The position numbers were made by a program, and so were the translations under genes. Positions 16,088-24,148 of a stretch of 24,148 bases of DNA are shown here, one piece after another. Origin of the DNA: Bacteroidales bacterium (GTDB lineage: Bacteria > Bacteroidota > Bacteroidia > Bacteroidales > UBA4181); the NCBI GenBank assembly GCA_028700615.1, contig JAQVSH010000005.1, forward strand, positions 1 through 24,148, given 5' to 3'. The notes beneath the pieces were generated by a model, which worked only from the letters and a program-made list of their open reading frames with translations, ran no database searches and was not told where the DNA came from. How positions within the stretch are numbered: position 1 is the first letter of the stretch; each line of letters starts with the position of its first letter.

Positions 16088-16218
16088 TATAGCTCACTTG
16101 CGCGATTTTCTTGTTTAATTTTTTCATTAATCTGTTAAACTACTTTAAAACCGCCCTCAATAGATAGGGATTTACCATTTGGTCAACATTGCGGCATTCA
16201 CACAATCACATTATTTGC

Positions 16219-16226
16219 TATTTTTG
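16219..16226 (+). promoter_or_regulatory. -7 promoter element for glyS
   Basis: TATTTTTG followed by CA matches TAnnTTTG. It lies 46 bp upstream of the glyS ATG at 16273. No TTG is found at 19-21 bp upstream. No obvious promoter precedes maeB or radA, so this may drive glyS-maeB-radA. Confidence 0.45.
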
Positions 16227-16272
16227 CAGGATGATTTTTTAACAGCTAAAACAACCTTTCAAATAAAACAAC

Positions 16273-17811
16273 ATGGCTTCCGAAGACATCTTTAAAAACC
16301 TTGTATCTCATTCTAAAGAATATGGTTTTATTTTCCCTTCCAGTGAAATTTACGATGGATTGGGGGCAGTTTACGATTACGGTCAGAATGGGGTTGAACT
16401 GAAAAATAATATCAAGAAATACTGGTGGGACAGTATGGTTCTTTTACATGAGAATGTAGTCGGACTGGATTCGGCCATTTTTATGCATCCTACCATCTGG
16501 AAAGCCTCAGGACACGTGGATGCATTCAATGACCCTCTGATTGACAACAAGGATTCCAAAAAAAGATATCGTGCGGATGTGCTGATTGAAGATCACATGG
16601 CAAAATTTGATGACAAAATTGCCAAAGAGGTAGAGAAAGCCAAAAAACGTTTTGGAGCTGATTTTGATGAAGTCCTATACATGAACACCAATCCCAGGAT
16701 TCAGGAATATAAATCCCAGAAAGAAGCCATTCATCAAAGATATGCCAAGGCTTTAAACGATGGGGATCTGGCGGAATTAAAAAAAATGATTGAAGATCTG
16801 GAAATTGTCTGCCCTATCAGCGGAACCCGCAATTGGACGGAAGTCCGTCAGTTTAACCTGATGTTTTCTACGGAAATGGGATCCACTTCGGAAGGATCCA
16901 TGAAAGTATATCTTCGTCCTGAAACCGCTCAGGGTATATTTGTTAATTTCCTCAATATCCAGAAAACCGGCCGGATGAAAATTCCTTTCGGAATTGCCCA
17001 AATCGGAAAAGCTTTTCGTAATGAAATTGTCGCCCGTCAGTTTATTTTTCGAATGAGAGAATTTGAACAAATGGAAATGCAGTTTTTTGTCCGGCCCGGA
17101 GAAGAAATGGAGTGGTTCAAACGTTGGAAGGCATTTCGTATGAAATGGCACCAGAGTCTGGGATTCCCGGCATCCAAATACAGGTTTCATGACCATGATA
17201 AACTGGCCCATTATGCCAATGCCGCAACAGACATTGAGTTTGAAATGCCGTTTGGATTTAAGGAAGTAGAAGGCATTCACTCCCGGACGGATTTTGATTT
17301 GTCCAGTCATGAAAAATTTTCCGGTAAAAAAATGCAGTATTTTGACCCCGAATTGAACAAATCATACATCCCTTATGTTATAGAGACATCGATTGGTGTG
17401 GACAGAATGTTTCTGAGCGTACTGGCCGGATCCTATTGCGAAGAAGCTTTGGAGGGGGGGGGATCCAGAGTCGTATTGAAAATCCCGGCTTTTCTGGCTC
17501 CCGTAAAACTGGCAGTTCTTCCGCTGGTTAAAAAAGATGGACTTCCTGAAATTGCGCGTAGGATTATGGATGATTTAAAATTTGAATTCGGCTGTCAATA
17601 CGATGAGAAAGATTCCATTGGTAAAAGATACCGCCGTCAGGATGCAATCGGAACTCCTTATTGCATCACCGTGGACCACCAGTCTGCAGAAGATGGGACG
17701 GTAACTGTCCGGGAACGCGACACCATGCATCAGGAAAGAATTCCCATTGAAAAAATTGGCAGATTGGTAGAAAATAAAATTGGATATAAAAAATTGCTAC
17801 AATCTCTGTAA
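16273..17811 (+). CDS. glyS: Glycine--tRNA ligase, alpha2 (single-chain) type
   Basis: A 512-residue class II aminoacyl-tRNA synthetase charging tRNA-Gly, of the homodimeric eukaryote/archaea-like type rather than the alpha2beta2 type. Motif 1 region: FPSSEIYDGLGAVYDYGQNG (21-40). The insertion domain at 80-180 contains DVLIEDHMAKFDD. RPETAQGIF (215-223) and motif 2 FRNEIVARQFIFRMREFEQ (248-266) form the ATP and glycine site, and ETSIGVDRM (371-379) is motif 3. The anticodon-binding domain begins near LAPVKLAVLPLVKKDG and ends with RRQDAIGTPYCITVDHQ and TVRERDTMHQERI. The start ATG matches the family (MASEDIFKNLVSHSKEYGF). The codons for Glu394-Gly397 contain a run of nine G, in frame here. 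It is first in a run of plus-strand genes, 53 bp before maeB. Confidence 0.95.
   Translation: MASEDIFKNLVSHSKEYGFIFPSSEIYDGLGAVYDYGQNGVELKNNIKKYWWDSMVLLHENVVGLDSAIFMHPTIWKASGHVDAFNDPLIDNKDSKKRYRADVLIEDHMAKFDDKIAKEVEKAKKRFGADFDEVLYMNTNPRIQEYKSQKEAIHQRYAKALNDGDLAELKKMIEDLEIVCPISGTRNWTEVRQFNLMFSTEMGSTSEGSMKVYLRPETAQGIFVNFLNIQKTGRMKIPFGIAQIGKAFRNEIVARQFIFRMREFEQMEMQFFVRPGEEMEWFKRWKAFRMKWHQSLGFPASKYRFHDHDKLAHYANAATDIEFEMPFGFKEVEGIHSRTDFDLSSHEKFSGKKMQYFDPELNKSYIPYVIETSIGVDRMFLSVLAGSYCEEALEGGGSRVVLKIPAFLAPVKLAVLPLVKKDGLPEIARRIMDDLKFEFGCQYDEKDSIGKRYRRQDAIGTPYCITVDHQSAEDGTVTVRERDTMHQERIPIEKIGRLVENKIGYKKLLQSL
17454..17462 (+). repeat. glyS: Nine-G homopolymer inside glyS
   Basis: The run spans the codons GAG GGG GGG GGA (Glu394, then three Gly) at the junction of the catalytic core and the anticodon-binding domain. 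The reading frame is kept with nine G. A run this long is rare in an essential gene and prone to slippage in replication and in sequencing. Confidence 0.9.
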
Positions 17812-17864
17812 CCATAAATTATTGAATTACTAAAGATCAGGATTACTTATAACTAATAGAACAA

Positions 17865-20135
17865 ATGAAAAACATTAAGAAAGAGGCACTCCTTTATCAT
17901 TCTATGGGAAAACCGGGAAAGATTGAAGTGGTTCCCACCAAACCCTTCAGCGCCCAAACAGACCTTGCTTTGGCCTATTCTCCGGGAGTTGCCGAGCCTT
18001 GTCTAAAAATTGAAGAAAATCCGGAAGACGCATACCTGTATACCACCAAAGGAAATTTAGTAGCTGTTATTTCAAATGGAACCGCTGTTTTAGGATTGGG
18101 GGATATCGGTCCGCTGGCAGGAAAACCGGTGATGGAAGGTAAAGGATTACTTTTCAAAATTTATGCAGACATTGATGTTTTTGATATTGAGGTAGACACA
18201 AAAGATGTTGACAAATTTGTAGAGACAGTCAAGATGATTGCTCCAACCTTTGGAGGTATTAATCTGGAAGATATCAAGGCCCCGGAATGTTTTGAAATTG
18301 AAAACCGGCTTAAGAAAGCCCTGGATATTCCTGTCATGCACGATGATCAGCATGGAACGGCGATTATTTCCGCAGCAGCACTGCTCAACGCACTTGAAAT
18401 AACCGGCAAAAAGATTGAAGAAGTAAAACTGGTCGTCAATGGCGCCGGAGCTGCCGCTATTTCCTGCTCCCGTTTGTATATGGCCCTTGGAGTACGCCGT
18501 GAGAATATTGCCATGTGCGACAGCAAAGGAGTGATTACTACCCGGAGGAAAGACCTGACGAAAGAAAAACTTGAATTTGCTTCAGACCGTAATATTACAA
18601 CGCTGGAAGAAGCGATGAAAGAAGCGGATGTTTTTCTCGGACTCTCCAAAGGGAATGTGGTCTCGCAGGATATGGTCCGTCTGATGGCAAAAGATCCTAT
18701 TGTTTTTGCCCTGGCCAACCCTACTCCGGAAATTTCCTATGAAGAGGCCACTGCCGCCAGAGAGGACATTATTTTTGCCACGGGTCGCTCCGATTATCCC
18801 AATCAGGTCAACAATGTACTTGGATTCCCTTATATCTTCAGGGGTGCTCTGGATGCCAGGGCTTCCGCCATTAATGAAGAAATGAAGGTTGCGGCAGTAA
18901 AAGCACTGGCAGCGCTGGCCAAAGAACCGGCTCCCGAAAGTGTGAAAATTGCCTACAACGTCAAGACACTGAATTTTGGAAGAAACTATCTGATTCCTAA
19001 ACCTCTGGATCATCGTTTACTGGCTGTCGTTTCTACCGCAGTGGCCAAAGCCGCCATAGCATCGGGAGTAGCCCGCAAAGTGATTACCGACTGGGATCAA
19101 TATGCGTTTGATCTGAACAAACGGATGGGACGCAGCAATGAATTACTGCAAAAAATCCGCCATAAAGCCAAATTGTCCCATAAGCGCATCGTGCTTTCTG
19201 CCGGCGCTGAGAAGGAAAAAGCCCTGAAAGCTGCCCAAAGCATTTATAGCAAAGGACTGGGCATTCCGGTTATCCTCGGAAACAAAGCAGAGATTAACCA
19301 ATGGGCCGCAGCCAACCAAGCCGATCTTGAGGGCATTGAATTGATTGATTTCCGTCATGATAACGCTTTTAAACAAAGAGAGCGTTATGCAAAAATGCTC
19401 TTTGAAAAACGTCAGAGAAAAGGCGTCACCTATACCGAAGCGCTGGAAAAAATGTACGACAAGGATGTTTTCGGACTGATGATGGTAGAATCAGGAGATG
19501 CTGACGGAATGGTGATGGTCTATGAACAAGACTTTGTGGAAAGCCTTCGTCCTGCCCTCCAGATCATCGGAACCAAAGACGATACTGACTTTGTGGCAGG
19601 GATGTATATCGTCCTTACTAAACGTGGTCCTGTATTCTTCGCTGATGTATCGGTAAATATTACCCCTACTGAAGAAACGCTGGTTCAGACCACCCTGTTG
19701 GTAGCAGATGCCGTTAAAAAATATGGCATTGAACCCCAGATTGCCATGCTGTCATTCTCAAACTTCGGAAGCGCTTCTGCAGACAATCCCAGCAAAGTAT
19801 CGCATGCAGTTGAAATCCTCCACAAAAAATATCCGGAAATTAACGTAGACGGAGAAATGCAGGCCAATTTTGCACTGGACGGAAATCTCCGCCTTGAAAA
19901 ATTTCCTTTTAATAAATTGGGAAACAAGCAAGTCAACACTTTCGTGTTTCCCTGTCTTGCTTCCGGAAATATCGCCAGTATGTTTATACAACAATTAGGC
20001 GGTTTTGAAGGAATTGGGCCTATCATGCTGGGACTTAAGAAACCTGTACATCTGATTCCCTCGGAATCTTCTGTCAGAGAACTGGTCAATATGGCAGCTG
20101 TTGCAGCAGGAGAAGCTCAGACATTAAAGGAATAA
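17865..20135 (+). CDS. maeB: NADP-dependent malic enzyme with C-terminal phosphotransacetylase-like domain
   Basis: A 756-residue hybrid malic enzyme that oxidatively decarboxylates malate to pyruvate with NAD(P)+, linking the TCA branch to pyruvate and NADPH supply. The malic domain (about 1-430) shows YSPGVAEPC (38-46), NGTAVLGLGDIGPLAGKPVMEGK, EDIKAPECF (135-143), HDDQHGTAI (159-167), the Rossmann motif VVNGAGAAAIS (190-200) and FALANPTPEI, then GRSDYPNQVNNVLGFPYIFRGALD. The remainder (about 445-756) is a phosphate acetyl/butyryltransferase-like domain. It has VESGDADGMV, ADVSVNITPT, SFSNFGSA, DGEMQANFAL and the end FVFPCLASGNIASMFIQQLG. In characterised MaeB proteins this domain is regulatory (acetyl-CoA sensing) rather than catalytic. 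Both domains are complete. radA begins only 4 bp after its stop codon, so the two are cotranscribed. Confidence 0.94.
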   Translation: MKNIKKEALLYHSMGKPGKIEVVPTKPFSAQTDLALAYSPGVAEPCLKIEENPEDAYLYTTKGNLVAVISNGTAVLGLGDIGPLAGKPVMEGKGLLFKIYADIDVFDIEVDTKDVDKFVETVKMIAPTFGGINLEDIKAPECFEIENRLKKALDIPVMHDDQHGTAIISAAALLNALEITGKKIEEVKLVVNGAGAAAISCSRLYMALGVRRENIAMCDSKGVITTRRKDLTKEKLEFASDRNITTLEEAMKEADVFLGLSKGNVVSQDMVRLMAKDPIVFALANPTPEISYEEATAAREDIIFATGRSDYPNQVNNVLGFPYIFRGALDARASAINEEMKVAAVKALAALAKEPAPESVKIAYNVKTLNFGRNYLIPKPLDHRLLAVVSTAVAKAAIASGVARKVITDWDQYAFDLNKRMGRSNELLQKIRHKAKLSHKRIVLSAGAEKEKALKAAQSIYSKGLGIPVILGNKAEINQWAAANQADLEGIELIDFRHDNAFKQRERYAKMLFEKRQRKGVTYTEALEKMYDKDVFGLMMVESGDADGMVMVYEQDFVESLRPALQIIGTKDDTDFVAGMYIVLTKRGPVFFADVSVNITPTEETLVQTTLLVADAVKKYGIEPQIAMLSFSNFGSASADNPSKVSHAVEILHKKYPEINVDGEMQANFALDGNLRLEKFPFNKLGNKQVNTFVFPCLASGNIASMFIQQLGGFEGIGPIMLGLKKPVHLIPSESSVRELVNMAAVAAGEAQTLKE

Positions 20136-20139
20136 AAAC

Positions 20140-21507
20140 ATGGCCGGCAAGTCGAAAACGCTCTGGTTTTGTAAAAATTGCGGAGCTGAATCTGCAAAAT
20201 GGATGGGGCGTTGCTCTTCTTGCGGGGAATGGAATTCACTGATTGAAGAACCGGTTTATAAAGAAACTCATAAAAACCGGTTTAGCTCATCCGCGATTTC
20301 ATCGGTCCGGCCCCAAACTTTAGCCTCCGTGACGATTCCCAAACAGGATCGGACAGACACCCTGAACGGGGAACTGAACCGGGTCCTGGGAGGGGGAATC
20401 ATGCAGGGATCTATTGTGCTGCTCGGAGGCGAACCGGGTATTGGAAAGTCAACCCTGGCTCTCCAGACTGCGATGAACCTGAGGGATATTAAGACACTCT
20501 ATGTTTCCGGAGAGGAAAGCCTTTTTCAGATTAAAAACAGAGCCGAAAGAGTCGCCCGGCCCAACGAAAATTGCTGGTTTTATACGGAAACTCTGCTGGA
20601 AGATGTGATCCATCAATGTCAGGAGCTAAAGCCCGACCTGATTTTTATCGATTCCATCCAGACGCTCTATTCAGGGCAGCTGGAAGCTCCTCCCGGAAGT
20701 ATTTCACAAATCAGGGAATGCGCATCACAATTACTCAGGTATGCAAAAACAACCCAGACCAGCGTAATTCTGATCGGACATATTACAAAGGATGGCGTAC
20801 TGGCCGGTCCGAAAGTGCTTGAACATATTGTGGACGTAGTACTACAATTTGAAGGAGATCATTATCATGTATACCGGGTAATCCGACCTTTGAAAAACCG
20901 GTTCGGCCCCACCTCTGAGCTTGGAATCTTTGAAATGAGAGGAGAAGGACTCAGAGAAGTCACCAATCCATCTGAGCTATTGATTAACACCCATGAAGAC
21001 GCCCTGAGCGGGATTGCCATCGGGGCGACCATTGATGGAATCAGGCCTTTTCTTATTGAATGTCAATCACTTGTCAGCACTGCGGCTTACGGAACTCCTC
21101 AACGATCCTGTACAGGATTTGATGCCCGCCGGCTGAATATGCTGCTTGCGGTATTGGAAAAAAGAGCTTCTTTTAAACTGGCATCTAAGGACGTTTTCTT
21201 AAATATGGCAGGAGGCCTGAAGGTTGAAGATCCGGGAATTGATCTGGCGGTCATTGCAGCCATCATGTCCTCCAATGCAGACCTGGCCATTCCCCGTGCA
21301 TACTGTTTTGCAGGAGAGATTGGCCTTTCGGGAGAAGTTCGTCCCGTACAACGGGTAGATCAAAGGATTGCTGAGGCCCAAAAAGCCGGGTTCAAAAAAA
21401 TCTTTATTGCCGGGAACAATCTCAGAGGATTGGATGTTTCGAGATTTCAAATTCAGATAGAGGGAATCACAAAAGTCGAACAGCTCGTTCGGAAGCTATT
21501 TGGCTAA
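20140..21507 (+). CDS. radA: DNA repair and recombination protein RadA
   Basis: A 455-residue RecA-related ATPase that promotes branch migration and processing of recombination intermediates. The N-terminal C4 zinc finger is intact (Cys11, Cys14, Cys25, Cys28 in CKNCGAESAKWMGRCSSCGEW, split here as CKNC and CSSC). Walker A GGEPGIGKST is at 96-105 and Walker B LIFIDSIQT at 167-175. The RadA-specific KNRFG motif is at 252-256. The C-terminal Lon-like domain contains AAYGTPQRSCTGFDARRLNM, DVFLNMAGGLKVEDPGIDLA and GEIGLSGEVRPV. Length and motifs are standard. It follows maeB by 4 bp. Its 3' end carries a possible promoter for the penicillin-binding protein gene. Confidence 0.96.
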   Translation: MAGKSKTLWFCKNCGAESAKWMGRCSSCGEWNSLIEEPVYKETHKNRFSSSAISSVRPQTLASVTIPKQDRTDTLNGELNRVLGGGIMQGSIVLLGGEPGIGKSTLALQTAMNLRDIKTLYVSGEESLFQIKNRAERVARPNENCWFYTETLLEDVIHQCQELKPDLIFIDSIQTLYSGQLEAPPGSISQIRECASQLLRYAKTTQTSVILIGHITKDGVLAGPKVLEHIVDVVLQFEGDHYHVYRVIRPLKNRFGPTSELGIFEMRGEGLREVTNPSELLINTHEDALSGIAIGATIDGIRPFLIECQSLVSTAAYGTPQRSCTGFDARRLNMLLAVLEKRASFKLASKDVFLNMAGGLKVEDPGIDLAVIAAIMSSNADLAIPRAYCFAGEIGLSGEVRPVQRVDQRIAEAQKAGFKKIFIAGNNLRGLDVSRFQIQIEGITKVEQLVRKLFG

Positions 21508-21530
21508 ACCCTCAATTTGGCTTAATATTG
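21499..21530 (+). promoter_or_regulatory. Possible promoter for the class A PBP gene
   Basis: TTTG (21499-21502, inside the end of radA) is followed after 20 bp by TAATATTG (21523-21530), a 7 of 8 match to TAnnTTTG. It lies 30 bp upstream of the ATG at 21561. Spacing is right, but the -7 has one mismatch within TTTG, so it is tentative. Confidence 0.35.
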
Positions 21531-21560
21531 TAATTCGTATTACGTTTACTCCGATTTATT

Positions 21561-23858
21561 ATGCTAAAAAATTTACCGACTCCCTTAAAATATCTCTGGA
21601 AAATAGTCTTTGCCGGACTGATTTTTATGGTGTTGCTTTTCTTTTTGATTTCGGTGGGAGCCCTTGGGTTCATGCCTACTTTTGAAGATCTGGAAAATCC
21701 CCAGAAAAATATTGCCTCTGAAATTTATTCGGAAGATGGACAGATTTTGGGAACATTCTATTATGAAAACCGCAATCCTGTTGAATTTGATGATCTTTCT
21801 CCATGGTTAATCAAAGCCTTGATTTCCAGAGAAGATCATAGATTTTTGAATCATTCCGGCATTGATATGTATGGACTCATGCGGGTGGGATTTAAAACTA
21901 TTCTGCTGGGTCAAAGCGGAGAAGGAGGAGGAAGTACCATCACCCAACAATTGGCAAAAAATCTTTTCCCGCGGGATACCACCCACCACAGCGGACCTGT
22001 AAGAATCATCACCCTGTCGCTGGCCAAATTTAAAGAATGGGTTACCGCGGTAAAACTGGAAAGAAACTACACCAAAGAGGAAATTGCTGCCATGTATTTA
22101 AACACCGTTCCCTTCGGCAGCGAGAGTTTTGGAATTAAATCCGCAGCAAGGACTTTTTTTAATAAAGCCCCTATTGATCTCACCGTAGAAGAAGCGGCCC
22201 TTCTGATCGGGGTAGTGAAAGGTCCTACCATGTACAGCCCGGTTCGTAATCCGGAAAGATCTCTGGCCAGAAGAAACAGTGTACTTACCAAGATGTACGA
22301 TCATCATTTTCTGACCAGAGAAGAAAGAGATTCCCTGTCTGCTATTCCCATTGTATTAAATTTCAGAGTACAAAACCATAACGCCGGAGTAGCCACTTAT
22401 TTTAGGGAATATCTTCGCAGAACCATGAACGAAAAAGAACCTTCCGGCAATAGCAAAAGGCACAAAGAATGGGAAGAAAATCCTTTGTACGGATGGTGTA
22501 ATAAAAACTTCAAACCCAACGGAGAACCCTATAACCTGTACAAGGACGGACTCCGCATTTATACTACCATTAATTATGACATGCAGGTCTACGGGGAAAA
22601 TGCCCTTCAGAGACAACTCCGGGACGACCTTCAGCCCCTCTTCGATTCCAGGAGCAGGCAAGCGAAATTCCCGTTCTCCGATGATCTGAGCCAGGAACAA
22701 ATTAATTCCGTGATGAACTCGGCCATGCGCCGTACAGACCGATATCGCCTGCTGAAAGAAAGAGGCGCTTCCGAGTCGGAAATCCGGAATGACTTTAATA
22801 CCCCGGTGCAGATGAGGGTTTTTAGCTGGAAAGGAGAAAAAGACACCCTGATGACCCCTATGGATTCCATTCGGTACTATAAATCCCTCTTACGGGCCAG
22901 TTTTATGGCCATGGATCCTCATACCGGTTATGTCAAAGCCTATGTCGGAGGTCCGGATTTCCGCTATTTCAAATATGACGGGATAAAAGATCAGGCACGC
23001 CAGGTAGGTTCGACCATTAAACCTTTTCTCTATATGCTGGCCATGCAGGAAGGATATTCTCCCTGTTATAAGGTTCCCAACGTAGAACAAACTTTTATTC
23101 TTGCCAACGGGGATGTATGGACTCCTGGAGGGTCTCCCACTTCAAAGGACGGACAAATGGTCACCCTGCGCTGGGGCCTGGCCAATTCAGTCAACAATAT
23201 TTCCGCCTGGCTGGTAAAAAATTTTCCACCCGAATCTATTATTGAGGTTCTCCGAAGAATGGGTATTACCAGCCCGATAGACGCCGTTCCCTCCATTTGT
23301 CTCGGAGTTCCCGATATTTCTCTGTATGAAATGGTAGGCGCCTACTCTACTTTTGCCAATAAAGGGGTGTATACCGAACCCATGTTTGTTACCCGCATCG
23401 AAGACCGCAACGGGAATCTTATTTCCACCTTTACTGCAAAAACAGAAGAGGCGATCAGTGAAAATACGGCCTATCTGATGGTAAATCTGCTGCAAGGTGT
23501 GGTACAGGGAGGCACTGCCGGCCGTTTAAGATGGAAATACAATCTCACCAGCGAAATCGGGGGGAAAACAGGGACAACGCAAAATCATTCGGACGGATGG
23601 TTTATGGGAGTGACGCCCAACCTGGTAGCCGGAGTCTGGGTAGGCGGGGAAGACCGTGCCGTTCATTTTAACACCATGACCTCAGGGCAGGGTTCAGCTA
23701 TGGCCCTTCCGATCTTTGGTATGTTCCTGCAACAGGTATATGCCAATGGAACGCTGGGGGTAACTCCTGCCGATGTATTTACTATGCCTCAGGGGTTTAA
23801 CGTCAACATCTATTGTGATGTAGCCGAAGAAAACAACAACGAACGTGTGGAAGAATAA
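21561..23858 (+). CDS. Class A penicillin-binding protein 1A (transglycosylase/transpeptidase)
   Basis: A 765-residue bifunctional peptidoglycan synthase of the inner membrane. There is one N-terminal transmembrane segment at about 14-36, with a basic cytoplasmic tail. The GT51 glycosyltransferase domain (about 50-250) has SREDHRFLNHSGID (catalytic Glu91), GGGSTITQQLAKNL (122-135), KLERNYTKEEIAAMYLN and AARTFFNKAP. The transpeptidase domain carries the active-site SxxK (Ser484-Thr-Ile-Lys487), SVN (543-545) and KTG (669-671). It builds glycan strands and cross-links them, and would be a beta-lactam target. A Lys/Arg- and Glu-rich linker of about 170 residues separates the two catalytic parts, as is usual in Bacteroidetes PBP1A. 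The start at 21561 gives the natural membrane anchor. It is followed 10 bp later by a lipoprotein gene. Confidence 0.95.
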   Translation: MLKNLPTPLKYLWKIVFAGLIFMVLLFFLISVGALGFMPTFEDLENPQKNIASEIYSEDGQILGTFYYENRNPVEFDDLSPWLIKALISREDHRFLNHSGIDMYGLMRVGFKTILLGQSGEGGGSTITQQLAKNLFPRDTTHHSGPVRIITLSLAKFKEWVTAVKLERNYTKEEIAAMYLNTVPFGSESFGIKSAARTFFNKAPIDLTVEEAALLIGVVKGPTMYSPVRNPERSLARRNSVLTKMYDHHFLTREERDSLSAIPIVLNFRVQNHNAGVATYFREYLRRTMNEKEPSGNSKRHKEWEENPLYGWCNKNFKPNGEPYNLYKDGLRIYTTINYDMQVYGENALQRQLRDDLQPLFDSRSRQAKFPFSDDLSQEQINSVMNSAMRRTDRYRLLKERGASESEIRNDFNTPVQMRVFSWKGEKDTLMTPMDSIRYYKSLLRASFMAMDPHTGYVKAYVGGPDFRYFKYDGIKDQARQVGSTIKPFLYMLAMQEGYSPCYKVPNVEQTFILANGDVWTPGGSPTSKDGQMVTLRWGLANSVNNISAWLVKNFPPESIIEVLRRMGITSPIDAVPSICLGVPDISLYEMVGAYSTFANKGVYTEPMFVTRIEDRNGNLISTFTAKTEEAISENTAYLMVNLLQGVVQGGTAGRLRWKYNLTSEIGGKTGTTQNHSDGWFMGVTPNLVAGVWVGGEDRAVHFNTMTSGQGSAMALPIFGMFLQQVYANGTLGVTPADVFTMPQGFNVNIYCDVAEENNNERVEE

Positions 23859-23868
23859 ACCCTTCCGG

Positions 23869-24148
23869 ATGAAAAGCAATCTAAAAAAGAACATGACACA
23901 CCGGCTGATCTGGTTATTCTGTATCTTGTTAACCGGTTGCGGAACAGGAAAGACGCCTTCGCAAAATCAGGACGGTCAGCCTGCTGAAAATCTTGAGATT
24001 TCTTATGCCAGAGGATTCACGGCACTTCGTCATAAAAATTTTACCGAAGTAACGGTTAGAAACCCGTGGGATACATTGAAAATACTTCAACGGTATCTGC
24101 TGGTAGCGCGGGATCAACCCTTGCCGGAGGATCTTCCCGAAGGAACGA
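23869..24148 (+). CDS. ABC transporter substrate-binding lipoprotein, N-terminal part (cut by window end)
   Basis: The first 93 codons are visible, and the gene runs off the right edge. A signal peptide (residues about 9-23) ends in the lipobox LTGC with Cys24 lipidated. An in-frame ATG at 23893 (MTHRLIWLFCIL) is a plausible alternative start and would give a more typical signal peptide. The mature start ISYARGFTALRHKNFTEVTV, then RNPWDTLKILQRYLLV and DQPLPEDLPEGT, resembles Bacteroidetes periplasmic-binding lipoproteins of iron/cobalamin-type ABC importers (TroA/BtuF-like fold). In those proteins a VTVRNPWD-type segment precedes the first ligand-binding lobe. Permease and ATPase genes would be expected further right. 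It starts 10 bp after the PBP stop codon and so may be cotranscribed. The exact ligand is unknown. Confidence 0.75.
   Translation, partial: MKSNLKKNMTHRLIWLFCILLTGCGTGKTPSQNQDGQPAENLEISYARGFTALRHKNFTEVTVRNPWDTLKILQRYLLVARDQPLPEDLPEGT

Larger units (their letters stand above)
15950..16272. other. AT-rich intergenic region between the divergent sigma factor gene and glyS
   Basis: This 323-bp stretch has no credible ORF and no tRNA-like or other recognisable RNA gene. It is strongly AT-rich with A- and T-runs, a tandem direct repeat at 16067-16087, an ATTAATTAAT-type palindromic stretch near 16029-16040, and the glyS -7 element at 16219-16226. No good TAnnTTTG promoter for the sigma factor gene is visible on the minus strand, which would fit use of an alternative (perhaps self-recognised) promoter. 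Confidence 0.6.

Noticed and set aside
16113..16140. GTTTAA ... TTAAAC inverted repeat upstream of glyS
   Set aside because: The 6-bp AT-rich arms with a 16-bp spacer are expected by chance in this low-complexity region.
16777..17310. 177-codon minus-strand open frame within glyS
   Set aside because: It lies entirely antisense to conserved GlyRS motifs and has no recognisable domain or start signals.
1..24148. CRISPR array, tRNA/rRNA genes, IS elements, prophage or other defence systems
   Set aside because: I looked through all intergenic gaps on both strands and saw no regularly spaced repeats, cloverleaf-like sequences, transposase frames or phage genes. The gaps are short and the genes are housekeeping types.

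Overview
The window looks like core chromosome of an anaerobic or facultative member of the Bacteroidetes (Bacteroidota), most likely order Bacteroidales. The evidence is the protein set: a DUF4294 secreted protein, a Bacteroidetes-style iron-type ABC transporter binding lipoprotein, full-length GcvP, alpha2-type GlyRS, and a malic enzyme fused to a phosphotransacetylase-like domain. Several starts are also preceded by the Bacteroidetes -7 promoter element TAnnTTTG rather than by a strong Shine-Dalgarno. GC content is moderate (about mid-40s by eye). I cannot place it to genus. I see no tRNA, rRNA, CRISPR array, insertion sequence, prophage or other mobile element.

Layout. 1-2027 (minus): the 5' part of a DUF362-family protein with a Tat-type leader, then a CoA-disulfide reductase-like flavoprotein with a fused rhodanese domain. 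2028-2196: divergent promoter region. 2197-3258 (plus): mtnA. 3425-4300 (plus): coiled-coil lipoprotein. A strong hairpin terminator at 4327-4360 is shared with the opposing operon. 4380-8569 (minus): compact operon pcm - MBL-fold hydrolase - gcvP. 8726-9649 (plus): divergent Gfo/Idh/MocA-like oxidoreductase. It overlaps tail-to-tail with the minus-strand DUF4294 gene (9627-10223), and a hairpin covers both stop codons. 10410-13634 (plus): carB interrupted by one in-frame TAA at 11019-11021. 13720-15432 (plus): recJ. 15452-15949 (minus): ECF-type sigma factor. 15950-16272: long AT-rich intergenic region. 16273-23858 (plus): glyS, maeB, radA and a class A penicillin-binding protein. 23869 to the window end (plus): start of an ABC transporter substrate-binding lipoprotein.

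Functionally this is housekeeping: one-carbon/glycine metabolism (gcvP), protein repair (pcm), pyrimidine/arginine precursor synthesis (carB), DNA repair (recJ, radA), translation (glyS), central carbon metabolism (maeB), cell wall synthesis (PBP1) and thiol/sulfur redox (CoADR-rhodanese). I found no new defence, secretion or mobile system. The most notable observation is the single nonsense codon in an otherwise intact carB. Next are the hairpin spanning the two overlapping stop codons at 9625-9652, a 9-G homopolymer inside glyS, an oxidoreductase with a degenerate dinucleotide-binding motif, and an apparently orphan ECF sigma factor beside an AT-rich intergenic region with a one-helical-turn direct repeat.
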